Below, piece by piece: positions 17,157 to 27,500 of a stretch of DNA of 64,000 bases (position 1 is its first letter; each line of letters begins with the position of its first letter). The stretch spans positions 1,538,126-1,602,125 of the forward strand of contig NC_044597.1 in NCBI RefSeq assembly GCF_901933205.1. Direction: 5' to 3'. A program made the translations under genes and the position numbers. A model generated the notes under the pieces. The model was not told where the DNA came from. It searched no databases and saw only the letters and a list, made by a program, of their open reading frames with translations. The stretch comes from Camarhynchus parvulus (taxonomy: Eukaryota > Chordata > Aves > Passeriformes > Thraupidae).

Positions 17157-17320
17157 TCGCGGTGGAGGCAGGCACCGCCTCTTCCTCTGCTAGTCGCGTT
17201 TCCATTGGCTCCGCCGGGCCGTCACGCAGCGGCACGGCGGGTTCTGATTGGCAGGAGAGCAGCGGAGCCGGGACGGCGACTATGGCGGCCGGGCGGAGCG
17301 GCAGCGGGAGCGGTGCCGCC

Positions 17321-17332
17321 GCCGCCATTTTG
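17321..17332 (+). promoter_or_regulatory. YY1-like site
   Basis: GCCGCCATTTTG is the standard YY1 promoter motif; a second partial site (ATGGCGGCC) lies at 17282-17290. A possible donor (GTGAGG) follows at 17335, so this could be a non-coding first exon on the + strand. Confidence 0.6.
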
Positions 17333-18424
17333 TGTGTGAGGGGCCGGGCCGGGCCCACTCCCGTCCGCGGCCCCGAGGCGGCAGCAGGGGCGGCCGAGCC
17401 GGGGCTCTGTCCCGCCAGCGGAGCGTGGGGCCCCTCACCGGCCCTAATGGGGGGCGGTACCGCGGCGCCACCGGCCGTGTCCCCGTCAGCGCTCCGGGAG
17501 CGGAGCTCAGCGCTGGCGGCGCCTCACGGAGCTGAGCCGGTGGGGTGGAGGAACCCGGCCTGGAGCTCTCCGGCTGTACCTGCGTTACTGGGCGGGGGCT
17601 GGGGCTGTTTTTCGATCAAAATTAGCGTTAAACGGTATCTGAACGTTTCTCACGGCCGCAGCCCGATCTCGTGCGGGGCTGGCCCTGCCTGAGCCCCGTG
17701 AGGAGCAGCGAGGGGAGGAACAGCGCAGTTCTGAGGGAAATCGGGGCTGGGTGTGCCGGGGTCCCGTCCCTCACACCCCGCGGCTTGAGTGGGGGGAGAC
17801 AGTCCCTGGTATTTATTTAATCCTTTGTTTCACACGTTTCAGCCCAAACCCGCGGGGTTCCCGGAGCGATCCCGGCCGGATCCAGTGGATCTCAGCTAAC
17901 ATGGCCTCCCCGGCGGGGAGCTCCGAGACTCAAAAACAAAAGCGTTCGGCTGTTGCCAGGGCCCGGGGGAACTTCTCGGGCGGTAACAAACGCGAGCGAC
18001 CCCGGGCTCGCAGGGAGCGATGCCCCTCCGGGGCTGGCGAGGCACCTGCTGCGTTGTTTACCCCGTGCAAAGTCAAAACCCAGCGCTTTAAAAACTAAAA
18101 ATGGCTTTTTTTGGGGGGAGGGATTGAGCTGGCGCAGCCTCCCCACGGCTCCTCAGTGGAGCTCCAGTTGCCAGCCCCGTCGTTGCCTCGATAACACCAG
18201 CTCATCCCCTGGTATTTGTGGGGCTGGGTTTAGGTTTAAAACAGGGAGATTTGGGAGCCTTCTGCTCTGTAAGTGCGGATTGTGCTGTCAGACGTGGGTC
18301 AGCCAGTTAAAACCAGATTATTTTACATTTAGGCACTTGGTGGGTGGGGTGGTGGTGTTTTTTTTTAAATTGTATTTTTTGTTGTGACTCTGCAGATGTT
18401 GATTTAGCAGGTCCTGAATTCCAA

Positions 18425-18600
18425 AGCATCATATGGAAAGGTGATGGCTGCCCCAGGCCTGGCAGTGTCCAAGGCCACATTGGGCAGGGCTTGGAGCAAC
18501 CTGGGACAGTGGAAGGTGTCCCTGCCCATGGCAGTGGGCTGGAACTGATCTTTAAGGTTCCTCCAACCCCATCCATTCTGTGATTCCATGATATTTTATA
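18425..18600 (+). mobile_element. CR1 LINE 3' end
   Basis: GGTGTCCCTGCCCATGGCAG, GATCTTTAAGGTTCCTCCAA and CATTCTGTGATTCCATGAT are the canonical CR1 tail. No gene is seen in 17700-18425. Confidence 0.9.
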
Positions 18601-19314
18601 TCCCCAGCTGCATTTCCAGGGCTGGGAGCTTTATTGTGTGTGTCTTCAAAAGCTTGTGACAGCTGAAAATGCCATTTCAAGCTGATTTTGTCAAACTCAT
18701 GAGGGTCACACTTGGTTTGAGCTGAGAGCTTTGCACCTGCCCAGGTGTCACAGGGGTTGTGGGGAGCAGAAGGGGAGCAGTCCCGGGGCACTGGAGCTGC
18801 CAGGTTTTTTGTGATGGCCCCACCAGCTGCAGATTGTCCTCTTGTTGCACCAAAATGCCACTTGTGTCACCCAGTCACCAGTGTGTCCTGGGAAGGTGGG
18901 GCAGGTGAGGTGGTGGCAGGGCATGGTGGGGTGCCAGAGCTGTAACCTGGGCAGGGATCAGGGAGCCACTGCCACAAAAGGAGCACCAAGGGGCTGCTGT
19001 GTCCCAGGGCAGGATTTGGGGCTCACCTCACCCCAACAGACACTTCTTTCTTGGATTTGTGGTGTTTCCAGGGAGCTGCTGTGTCCCTGTATTGCTCCTG
19101 TCCAAGGGAAAGGCCATTCCCGCACATGGGATGGAGCAGTCTCCATTTTTGTGTTGGTGCTGACAGAATTTCAGCCCTTTCTTCTGAAAACAAAACCCTT
19201 GGGAGGGGAGGAGCTGGGGGACCCTTTGCCAGATGCTCTGTGTCCCCAGGTAGCCCAAATCCAGTGTTGGTGCTGCCTTCCCACAGCCGTGGAGCCCTGG
19301 GGAAGTGATTCCTG

Positions 19315-19545
19315 CCTGTCCAGAGAATCATGGAATGGTTTGGGTGGGAAGAGACCCTAAAGCCCATCTCATTCCACCCCCTGCCATGGCAGCTGCTCCA
19401 AGCCTGGCCTTGGACACTTCCAGGGATCCAGGGACACCCACAGCTGCTCTGGGAACCTCTGCCAGGGCCTGCCCACCATGGCAAGGTTGGCACTGGATGG
19501 TCTTGAAGGTCACATCCAACCCAAACCATTCCATGATTGCAGCCT
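19315..19545. mobile_element. Two CR1 3' ends in opposite orientation
   Basis: 19320-19470 is reverse-oriented (AGAATCATGGAATGGTTTGG, then CCCACAGCTGCTCTGGGAAC), and 19475-19545 is forward (CCATGGCAAGGTTGGCACTG, GATGGTCTTGAAGGTCACAT, AACCATTCCATGATTGC). The tails face outward. Confidence 0.8.
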
Positions 19546-20539
19546 CTGGTTGCAAGCTGAGCTGTGCCAGGCTGATCCCTGCTGCTGTGGCTCTGTGCTC
19601 ACACAGGTGAGCTCCAGTCAGGAGTTTGTGGGAAGCCTTGGCATGGGGAGTTCTCCCCCCAGCCAGGGAGGAGCTGCCTGTCCGTTACTGATCCACTCAG
19701 AGGTTTCAAAGGTCCCCAAATGTCCGTGGTCTGTGTCTGCAGGAGCTGCTCTGAGCCCTTGGGATCGGGATAACCTGGTTAAAACAGATGGAATAAAGCA
19801 GGAGAAATTGGTGGGGGCAGAGGAGGTTGGAGAGTTGATCATTGTGGTCCTTATAGTTGGTTTGTTTGCTTTGGGTTTTTCTAAGTCGTATTTTTTTAAA
19901 GCATTTGCAGAGAAAACATTTATTCCAGAGACTTGAACCTGGCTGGGTGTGAGGTGAGAGGATGAGGGCAAAACCTGAGAATATCCCCTTGGATCGAGGT
20001 TTTTCCACAAAACAGGTGCCAGGAGCTGCATTTCACAGAGCTGGGACCATCAGGGACCCCCATCGGTGCCACCAGCCCGGGGAGAAAACGCCTCATGTGG
20101 GAATCGCGGACAGAAAATCGCTCTGCAGGGAAATAAACAGCGGGGAGGCATCGCCGGGGCCCGGGCCGGAGGAGCACGGGGGGCTCGGCCCCACCGCAGC
20201 CCGCAGGATCCCGCCGATCATCGCCCGCCCTCCCGGCGCTGCGGTGATGTCATGGCACCGGCAAGGAGCCGCTGGCTCCCGGGCTCTTGAGCAAGTGGCC
20301 CTGGCTCATTTCCTTCCCCCCGCCGTGCCCCAGAGCTGGAGGGGGGCTGGGGGGACATAAAATCGGTGTAATTCCCCCTCCCCCCCCGACTTTACACCGC
20401 CCTATCTGCGGTGGGGACGTCACTGTGCTCTCCCCCTGAACAAGGCTGGTTTTCCCCCGTGGAGCCGCGGGGTTTTGGCCAGGCTGGGGTTAAACCTGGT
20501 GGGACCATTCCAGCCCCGAGCCGGTCACACCGCACCTGC

Positions 20540-21015
20540 CCGGCAGCGCTGGGACAGCCCCAGCCCCCTCGGGTTCTGTGGAAATGCCCAATTCCCCCAT
20601 TGCTGGGCAGCTGCCCGGGCCCAGCCCGCTCCTGCTGTCCCCGGAGCGCTGGGACAGCCCCGTCCCCTTCCTCTCCCCTCGGGTTCTGTGGAAATGCCCA
20701 ATTCCCCCATTTCCAGGCCCATCCCGGCTTCTGCTGTCCCCAGAACGCTGGGACAGCCCCGTCCCCTCCTTTCCCCTCGGGTTTTATGGAAATGCCCAAT
20801 TCCCCCATTCCCAGGCCCATCCCGCTCCTGCTGTCCCCGGAGCGCTGGAACAGCCCTGTCCCCCTCCCCTCCGGTTTTGTGTAAATGCCAAATTCCCCCA
20901 TTCCCAACCCCATCCCGCTCCTGCTGTTCCCGGAGCGCTGGGACAGCCCCGTCCCCTCCCCTCGGGTTTTATGGAAATGCCCAATTCCCCCAGTCCCAGG
21001 CCCATCCCGGCTCCT
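20540..21015. repeat. Five-copy minisatellite with 93-111 bp units
   Basis: Each unit contains CGCTGGGACAGCCCCGTCCC, then GGAAATGCCCAATTCCCCCA and a CCATCCC(G/A) block. Unit length falls from 111 to about 93 bp along the array. Open frames of 100-270 aa here are repeat-derived. 19560-20540 and 21015-21700 hold no supported gene. Confidence 0.9.
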
Positions 21016-21702
21016 GCCTCACCAGGTCCAGCTTTCATCACCTCCCAGCCCGATCCCCACTTCTGGCTGCACCTCAGCCCCTCCCCTGCTTCACCCCTTC
21101 ATGGACTTGTTCACCCCCCAGAAAAAGCTCCAGGCTCGGAGCTTCTCCCTCCTCCTCCTCCCCTCTCAGGTGCAGCAGGAGGGAGGTTGAGCCATCGCCT
21201 TTCCCTCGTCAGCCATTTCAGAGGCCAAGTGCTGACTACCAAAACTTTTCCTTGGGCTGCTCCAAAACTTTAAGGTTTTTCTTCTCACTTGTAGCTTGAA
21301 GTAATTTTTTATTTTTTTAATTTATTTTGGGGCAGTTTTTGCCCAGATTTCAGTTAATGACCTGCATTCCTGCAGAGCTGCGGGGAAACAGAGTCAAGTT
21401 TAAGTGAGCCTTAGGCAAACAGACAGACTTCAGGCTACTCCTATTCCTCTGTGTCCATCACACACCATTTCACCCCCCTTCCAGGTACTTTTAACTATTT
21501 CAGCTCATTAAGCAGAATTAAAATTGAAAACAAATGGGGGGAAATAATAACAAAAAGGGTTAAGCGGGGAATTCCAACTAAGTTTAATCAAACAACAGTT
21601 ATAACAGGATGAAAATAATCCAGGATGTATTCCCTGGTGGAATGCCATTCTGATTATTTTCGAGAAATCACACCAAAACTATTACAGTTACAAGTAATTA
21701 AA

Positions 21703-21708
21703 TTTATT
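21703..21708 (-). promoter_or_regulatory. HEXIM1: Candidate poly(A) signal of HEXIM1
   Basis: TTTATT on plus reads AATAAA on minus, about 290 bp past the HEXIM1 stop. Further AT-rich TTTATT-like stretches near 21305-21330 could serve a longer 3' UTR. Confidence 0.4.
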
Positions 21709-22000
21709 AGACCTCTGTATTTTTTTATAGTCAGTTTTGGCCAATTTACAGCTTTCCTGGGGATTTTTTTTTTTTGGTTTAGACACAAAAAAAAAAAAAC
21801 CAAAAAAAACCAAACATAAACCAGATATCACCAATACATCAACCCCCCCCTCACCCCATCACAGCCACCTAAAAAAGGGGGAGCCCTCGGCCCACCCAGC
21901 TGCAGTTTAGCCCGTAAAAAGGGTCCGCGGCGACTCTGTACAAGGACCGAATGTTTCACCCAGCACTGTAAAAACCCCCCCGCGCCCCCCTAGCCCAGTG

Positions 22001-22914
22001 TCACTCCCCCGGCTTGCAGGGGCCCTTTTCCTGCCGGGGCAGCTCCTGCTCCCGCAGCAGCCGCAGGTTCTCGGCTCGCAGCCTGTCCACCTCCCGCTCC
22101 AGCGCCTGCACCCGCGCCGGGTCCGCCGCTTCCCCGCCGGCTTTTTTGCTCTCCATCCTCAGCCGGTTGTTCTCCTCCTCCATGCGCGACAGGCACTTCT
22201 CCAGCTCCAGGTACTCCTTCACCAGCTCCTGCTTGCTCATGTTCTGCAGGCTCTCCACATGGTACCGCTCGTAGGTCTCCGAGAAGTCCCTCTGCAGAAA
22301 CTCGCTGCCGTCCCCCCCCATCCCGTCGCTGCCCCCGTCCTCGTCCGCCGCGTCGTCCAGGAAATCCTCCTCGCTCGTGTCGTCCGACTTGGCGGCCGCT
22401 CGCCGCGGGTACAGCCCGGTTTTCAGGTCGGGCTCCTCCTGGTCATGGTCCTCCATGAGGAACTGCGTGGTGTTGTAGGGAGCCACCGGCTGCCCCTTGG
22501 CGAACATCTCCGCTCGCAGCCGGGAGGCGCGGAGGCTCTGCCGCTCGTCGAACTGCTGCTTCTCCTCCCAGCTCAGCTTCGAGTACGGCTTCCAGCGCCG
22601 CTTCTTCTTCGACGGCCGCCGACGGTGCTTCTTCTTCACCGGCCACTCCTCGGTGCGTCCCACGGCCCGGTACCGCGGGCCCAGGCCGGGACGCCCCGCT
22701 CCGCCCGCCGGCGGCCGCCCCTCGGCGCCGCCCGCCGCCGCCTCCGCCCCGGGGGCGGCAGCCGCCCGGCATCGCCGTCCTCCGTCGGCGCCTCTCCGCG
22801 CTCGGGCTGCGGCTCGGGCTCGGACTGCGGCTCCGGCCGCGCCTCGGGCTCGGAGCGAGGCTCCGCTTCGCACTGGGGCTCCGGCCCCGGTTCAGCGGGC
22901 GCCGTGTCGGCCAT
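22001..22914 (-). CDS. HEXIM1: HEXIM1, 7SK snRNA-dependent inhibitor of P-TEFb (reading frame shifted once as given)
   Basis: HEXIM1 binds 7SK RNA and holds cyclin T/CDK9 inactive, limiting RNA polymerase II elongation in the nucleus. The gene is intronless, as in mammals. The main frame (22001 up to about 22755) carries the basic RNA-binding/nuclear-localisation motif KKKHRRRPSKKKRRWKPY, the P-TEFb-inhibiting PYNTTQFLM motif, an acidic stretch with SDDTSEEDF, and a C-terminal cyclin-T-binding coiled coil (QNMSKQELVKEYLELEKCL). It is HEXIM1-like rather than HEXIM2-like in the acidic block and coiled coil. The only suitable ATG (22912-22914, MADTAPAEPG) is in another frame and opens an acidic, proline-rich N-terminus. 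One missing base in the G/C run near 22745-22760 would join the two into 304 aa (914+1 nt divides by three). Human HEXIM1 is 359 aa; the difference lies in the N-terminal half. A sequencing or assembly error is the simplest reading. Confidence 0.93.
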
Positions 22915-23760
22915 AGCGCTGCGCTCGGCTACGCTCGCTGACGGGCGCTACCGGCGCCGCATGGGGGGCTGGCCCCGCTCAGGCCGCCCGGGACATGGCC
23001 CGGAGGAGGTTTAACGCCGCCGGGCCCGCCTCCCCGCGCGCACTGCACGCGCCGCCGCCGCCGCTCCCGCCGCAATCCCACCCCACGGCCCAACCCGCGC
23101 CCGCCGCCGCCCGCTCCCGACTGCCTCTCGTCGGCCGCGGCCGCTCCCTTTATAGCTGCGCGCGCCCCGCCCCGCCCCGCGCAGGCGCCCTGCGCGCCCC
23201 GCCCCGCCGCGCGTCGGGACCCGCCCCCGCCGCGCGCCCCGCGCCGCCGCCACGGCCCCGAGCGCGCGGGCGGTGCCGCCTCGCGGCCAATCGGCGGGCG
23301 CGGGGGGCGGGCCGGCCCGCCGGGACACGCCCCTGGCCGTTGCGGGAACTGGACGCCATTGGCCGAAAGGGCCGTCACTCCTGCGCGGCCCCACCAATCG
23401 CCAGGGGGAGAAGGCGGGACCGGGCCGTACCACGAGGCGGGGGAGTCCCCGTGCACGGGGCCGCGCGCGCCCCGCGACCTTCAGGCCCGCGCCGAGGGCA
23501 GCGCGCGCGCCCCCCCCACGGCAGGGCTGTGGCACGGTCCAAAAAGAGTCCCCGCGCGGCGGAGGTTCCGCCGGCCGTGCTGCGGCCCCGGGACTGGGGG
23601 GGTTGTACAGAGCCGGGCCGGGCCGGGCCGAGCCAGGCTGGGGTGTAGGGGGGGCCGGGAGGGGCGCCGGGGGTGCGCGGGCCCCGGGCGGGAAGGAGGC
23701 GAGCGGAAGGATCCCGGCGCTGTGTGGAGTGCGGCAGTGCTGCAGTTGGCGGAGGGAGAT
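22020..23760. promoter_or_regulatory. Large CpG island covering HEXIM1 and its promoter
   Basis: Dense CpG and G+C across the 5' half of HEXIM1 and about 800 bp upstream, with many GC boxes (CCCCGCCC / GGGCGG) at 23165-23330 and an inverted CCAAT site near 23393. Weaker CpG density continues to about 24500. Sequence between 23160 and 24330 shows no coding exon. Confidence 0.8.
23148..23154 (-). promoter_or_regulatory. HEXIM1: TATA box of the HEXIM1 promoter
   Basis: The minus strand reads TATAAAG within a very GC-rich region, about 235 bp upstream of the HEXIM1 ATG. A start site near 23120 is inferred from the usual 25-30 bp spacing. Confidence 0.55.
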
Positions 23761-24330
23761 GTAAACAAACCGAAGCGGAAAGAAGTCCTCTCTTAAAGGC
23801 GCCGCGTCCCTTTTCGCAGGGGCGGTGCAGAGCCGCGCTCCCGAAGCCCGGGGGGTGCGGGGGGAGGGGCACGGCGAAGGAGGGGGATGGGGAGCCCCCG
23901 GGCCTTGTGCCGGTCCCGGTTCCGTTCCCAGCCCTGTCACTCTCAGCCACGGTGGCGATGTCCCCCTCGGGCCCCACGTGCGGGGGGGCTGGCGGGGTTT
24001 GAAGGCCCCGCTGAGGGACACACGGCGGGGGGAGCCATGGCCGGCCCGGGGGAGCTCCGTGCCTGAGGGGGAGCAGCACAGGAGGGCCCCGGGGCAGCTG
24101 CGGCCTCACGGGGGAAGGAACCCGCGGGGGAATCCGCCCTGCCCAGCCCCGCACCCGGCACCCCCTCATGGAGGTCCCGGGGAGCCCTGAGGCTTCCCCA
24201 CCGCCGCCTCCCGAACAGGGCCCGGTGGCACCCTCAGGGTGGGCATGGCACCCGGCCGGGGGGACAGGCTGGGGCCTTCCCCTCCCCTGGCAGCATGGCA
24301 CAGGCAGCGGGGCTGAACCGAAAATGCGAC

Positions 24331-24336
24331 TTTAAT
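24331..24336 (-). promoter_or_regulatory. ACBD4: Candidate poly(A) signal of ACBD4 (ATTAAA variant)
   Basis: TTTAAT on plus reads ATTAAA on minus, about 210 bp after the ACBD4 stop. The ACBD4 3' end is thus only about 1.2 kb from the HEXIM1 start site, in the same direction. Confidence 0.4.
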
Positions 24337-24544
24337 TGAGGCAGGCTCGGTGATGTCCCCGGTGAGGCCGGGCCGGGCCCGGGGCTGCTCCTGCTCCGGC
24401 TGTGCGTGGCGGCGGCGGCGCGGGGTCGGGGCTGGCCCTGAGTGTCGGCCGGTGCCGGTGTCCCGGTGGCTGCTGAGGCGGTTCCCGCATGGCTCCGTGC
24501 GAAGCGGGATGGCGAGGAGGGCTGGCGGTGCCGGTGCTCGGGGG

Positions 24545-27500
24545 TCACCTCTTCCTGCCCTGCCAGTGGCGCAGCAGCCACTGGGTGACGAAGGGCCAGG
24601 TGGCCAGGAAGAGCAGCGTGCGTGGGGACACGGGCAGGCGCCACCGGGACACGGCCTGGCCAGGGAAACGGGACAAAGGTGGCACTGATGGCAGCGAACA
24701 CCCCCTCAGCCCTCTGCTGAAAGGGAGCCCCGGCACTGCTCGGTGTCCCAGTCACATCCCCCTCCTCTGTGCATCACACCGCTGTCCCTGGCAGTGTCCC
24801 CATGGATGTCACCTGCTCCCCAGCTGTGTCCCCACACCCCTGTGGGCTGTTGGGTGGGCAGGGGGCAGCAGGGGCACCCACAGCACGTCCTTCAGCTCCA
24901 ACTCACCTGTGGAGCGAGTGCCAGGCCGGGGTCTGTCTCCCCCTGCAAGACAGGAGAGGGTTTGGGGTGCAGCTGGGGCTGGCACCCCCTGCCAGCCCCT
25001 GGGAGAGCGAGGGAGCGGCTGGAGAGGCCGGGCAGGGGTCAGAGGGTGCAGCTGGGCCAGGAGCCTGGGGGGAAATGGGAATGAGGGGGGGAAATGGGAA
25101 TGAGGGGAAAACAGGCATGAGGGGGGCAGCAGGAATGGGGGGAGCAGTGGGAATGAGGGGCAGGGCAATGGGAATGAGGGGGAAACAGGAATGAAGGGGC
25201 AGTGGGAATGGGGGGGGCAGTGGGAACAAAGGGAGAAGTGGGAATGAGGGGGAAACAGGAATGAGGTAGGCAGGAATGAGGGGGCAATGGGAACGAGGAG
25301 AGCAGTGGGAATGAGGGGCAGGGCAACGGGAATGACGGGGAAACAGGAATGAAAGGGCAGTGGGAATGAGAGGGGGCAGTGGGAATGGGGGGCAGTGGGA
25401 ATGAGGGGGGCAGTAGCAGCGAGGGGCAGCAGCTCCCTGCCCGCACCGTGGGCAGGATCAGGGCACCACCAGCCTCACCCCGCCAGGATTTGTCATCACC
25501 AAGCACCGGGATGTCCCCACAGCGGGGCCAGCCGTGTGGCAGGGCCCGGAGCTGAGCCCTGCGCTGTCCCCGGCCGTACCTGGGCAGCCCCGAGCGCCTC
25601 CAGGCGGCTGAGCCGCTCCCGCACCCGCCGCAGCTCCTCCTGCAGCGCCCGCACCGCGCCGGCCACGTGCGCCTCCAGCTCCGCCGCTGGCTCGGGGCTG
25701 CTGCCCCCGGGCAGCCGCACATCTGCGGGCACAGCCACGGGCACACGGCTGCCACGCCAGGCTGGCACTGCCCGCCCCGGGCTGGCACCCACCGCTGGGC
25801 AGAGACTCCCACAGGGCACCTGCCGTGGGCTGCCCACCCACAGGATGTCCCCAGGGCCGTGCACCACCGTGACACTGCCGTGGTGGTGGCAGTGGGTGGC
25901 CAGCCCACCAGCGGGGTGGGTGCTGTGGGTCACCTGGTGAAGGTGCCACCATGGGGCAGGACACCCAGGGCCAGGGCAGCTCCTCCCTGGCCACCCCCTG
26001 GGCTCAGCAAAGGCTCCAAATCAGGCTGGCAAACCCCTGGATAATCCAGGCAGGGAGCAGGACACAGGCAAGGACTCACTGCCAGCCCTGGGGACAGCCC
26101 AGCCCGGCCCGGGGACAAGTTCACTGCCAAGGTCAGGCAGCCCGGAAGGGAACAGCAACAGGGGAAAGGGTGAGGCAATGGCACCAGTCCCATGGGTGAG
26201 GGTGGCAATGCCACCCTAGGGCAGCCTAGAGTGCCTGGGCACAGCACAGAGGGTGCAGTGGCACAGCTCAAGGCCTGGTGGTGCCCAGGTGAGTGGCACT
26301 GCTGTCCCCAAGGCCTCCAGGGCACAGGGCCCAGCTTCACCCCTGCCCTGCTGGGCACAGCTCACCCTTGGCACCACCCACACCCGAAGGACAAGGGGCA
26401 GGAGCTGGGCACGGGGAACCAGGGCCCTGCATCCTCCAAACTCAGACAATTCAGTACCACTGCAGGGAATGGGCAAAGGAGGGGCTGAGCTGCCTGGGGA
26501 TGCACACACAGGACGCTTGTGGCTTCCTTCAGCTACCGAGCACCCAACTATGGGTGCTGGAGCCAAGCTCAGTCCTGTCCCACCCCCCAGCCCAGCCCAT
26601 GGAGGTGGGCAGCAGCAGGAAGGGGCGCAGGGACAAGCTCTGCACCCACCTGTGTTGGAGCCCAGGGCTGGCAGGTCTGTGCTGCTGCTCCCCTCAGCTC
26701 TTCTGCCTTCGCCCCGCTCGCCCTGCCCAGCACTGAGGGGCTCTGGGGGCTCAGCCCCAGCCTGGGGGCTCTTTGGGGTGAGCCCCCGCACCTGCCCGGC
26801 CTGTGAGATGGGAGAGAAGGGCCCTGAGACCCCCACTCCCCTCCCAGGGCAGGGGGGGCAATGCCAGGGCAGCAGTGCAGTGCTTCTCTTGGGGTGGCAT
26901 TTTTGGGGAGGCATTTTTGGTGGCATTTGTGGTTTGGGAGGTGACGTCTGAGGGGAGTGAGTGCCCAGATTTGAGGTGGAAAAAGAGGGGGGGGTTCCTT
27001 CCTCCTTCCACCAGACCCACAGGCCTCAGCATGGCATCCAAACATGGCAGGGGAATGATCCAGGTGGTGGCACCCATGTGGTGGAGCCTCACCACTGCAA
27101 TGGGGGGGCTGGGGAGGCTCCTCAGCATCCCCCAGTGACAGGGACACGCTCCATGAATGACACAAAGCACGGAGAGGTGCAGGAGGGTGTCCCTGCTGGT
27201 TTTATCAGGCTCCCAGGCTGGTGGTGCCATGCAGAGCGGGCAGGGCAGGGGTGGCAAAGCCTCCAGCGCTTCCTCCATTACCTTCTCAGGCTCCATCTGC
27301 TCCAGGGTGTCACTGAACGTGTCCCCATCAGAGTCACTCGTCACCTGGGTCCCCTCGAGCGCCTCGGGGGCAGGAGCCAGCCCAGGTCCTGGAAGGGAAG
27401 CACAGGGCTGAGCCCCAGGCCGAGCCAGCCCAGGTCCTGGAAGGGAAGCACAGGGCTGAGCCCCAGGCAGAGCCAGCCCAGGTCCTGGAAGGGAAGCACA

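Larger units (their letters stand above)
16780..17700. promoter_or_regulatory. Orphan CpG island / candidate bidirectional promoter
   Basis: About 900 bp of CpG-dense sequence with GC boxes, an inverted CCAAT (17204 ATTGG, 17247 ATTGG), ZNF143-like and YY1-like sites. I could not connect it to any coding exon on either strand within the window. From 17281 an open frame starts [18 protein letters not shown], but it shows no recognisable domain. Confidence 0.65.

Noticed and set aside
20475..21299. Open frame of 274 aa on the + strand
   Set aside because: Covers the ~100-bp repeat array; the protein is a repeated GNAQFPH-type motif that shifts with unit length.
22001..22873. HEXIM1 starting at the first codon of the main open frame (22873)
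   Set aside because: That codon is GTG, not ATG, and the upstream residues are arginine-rich, unlike HEXIM1 N-termini; the ATG at 22914 with one frame correction fits better.
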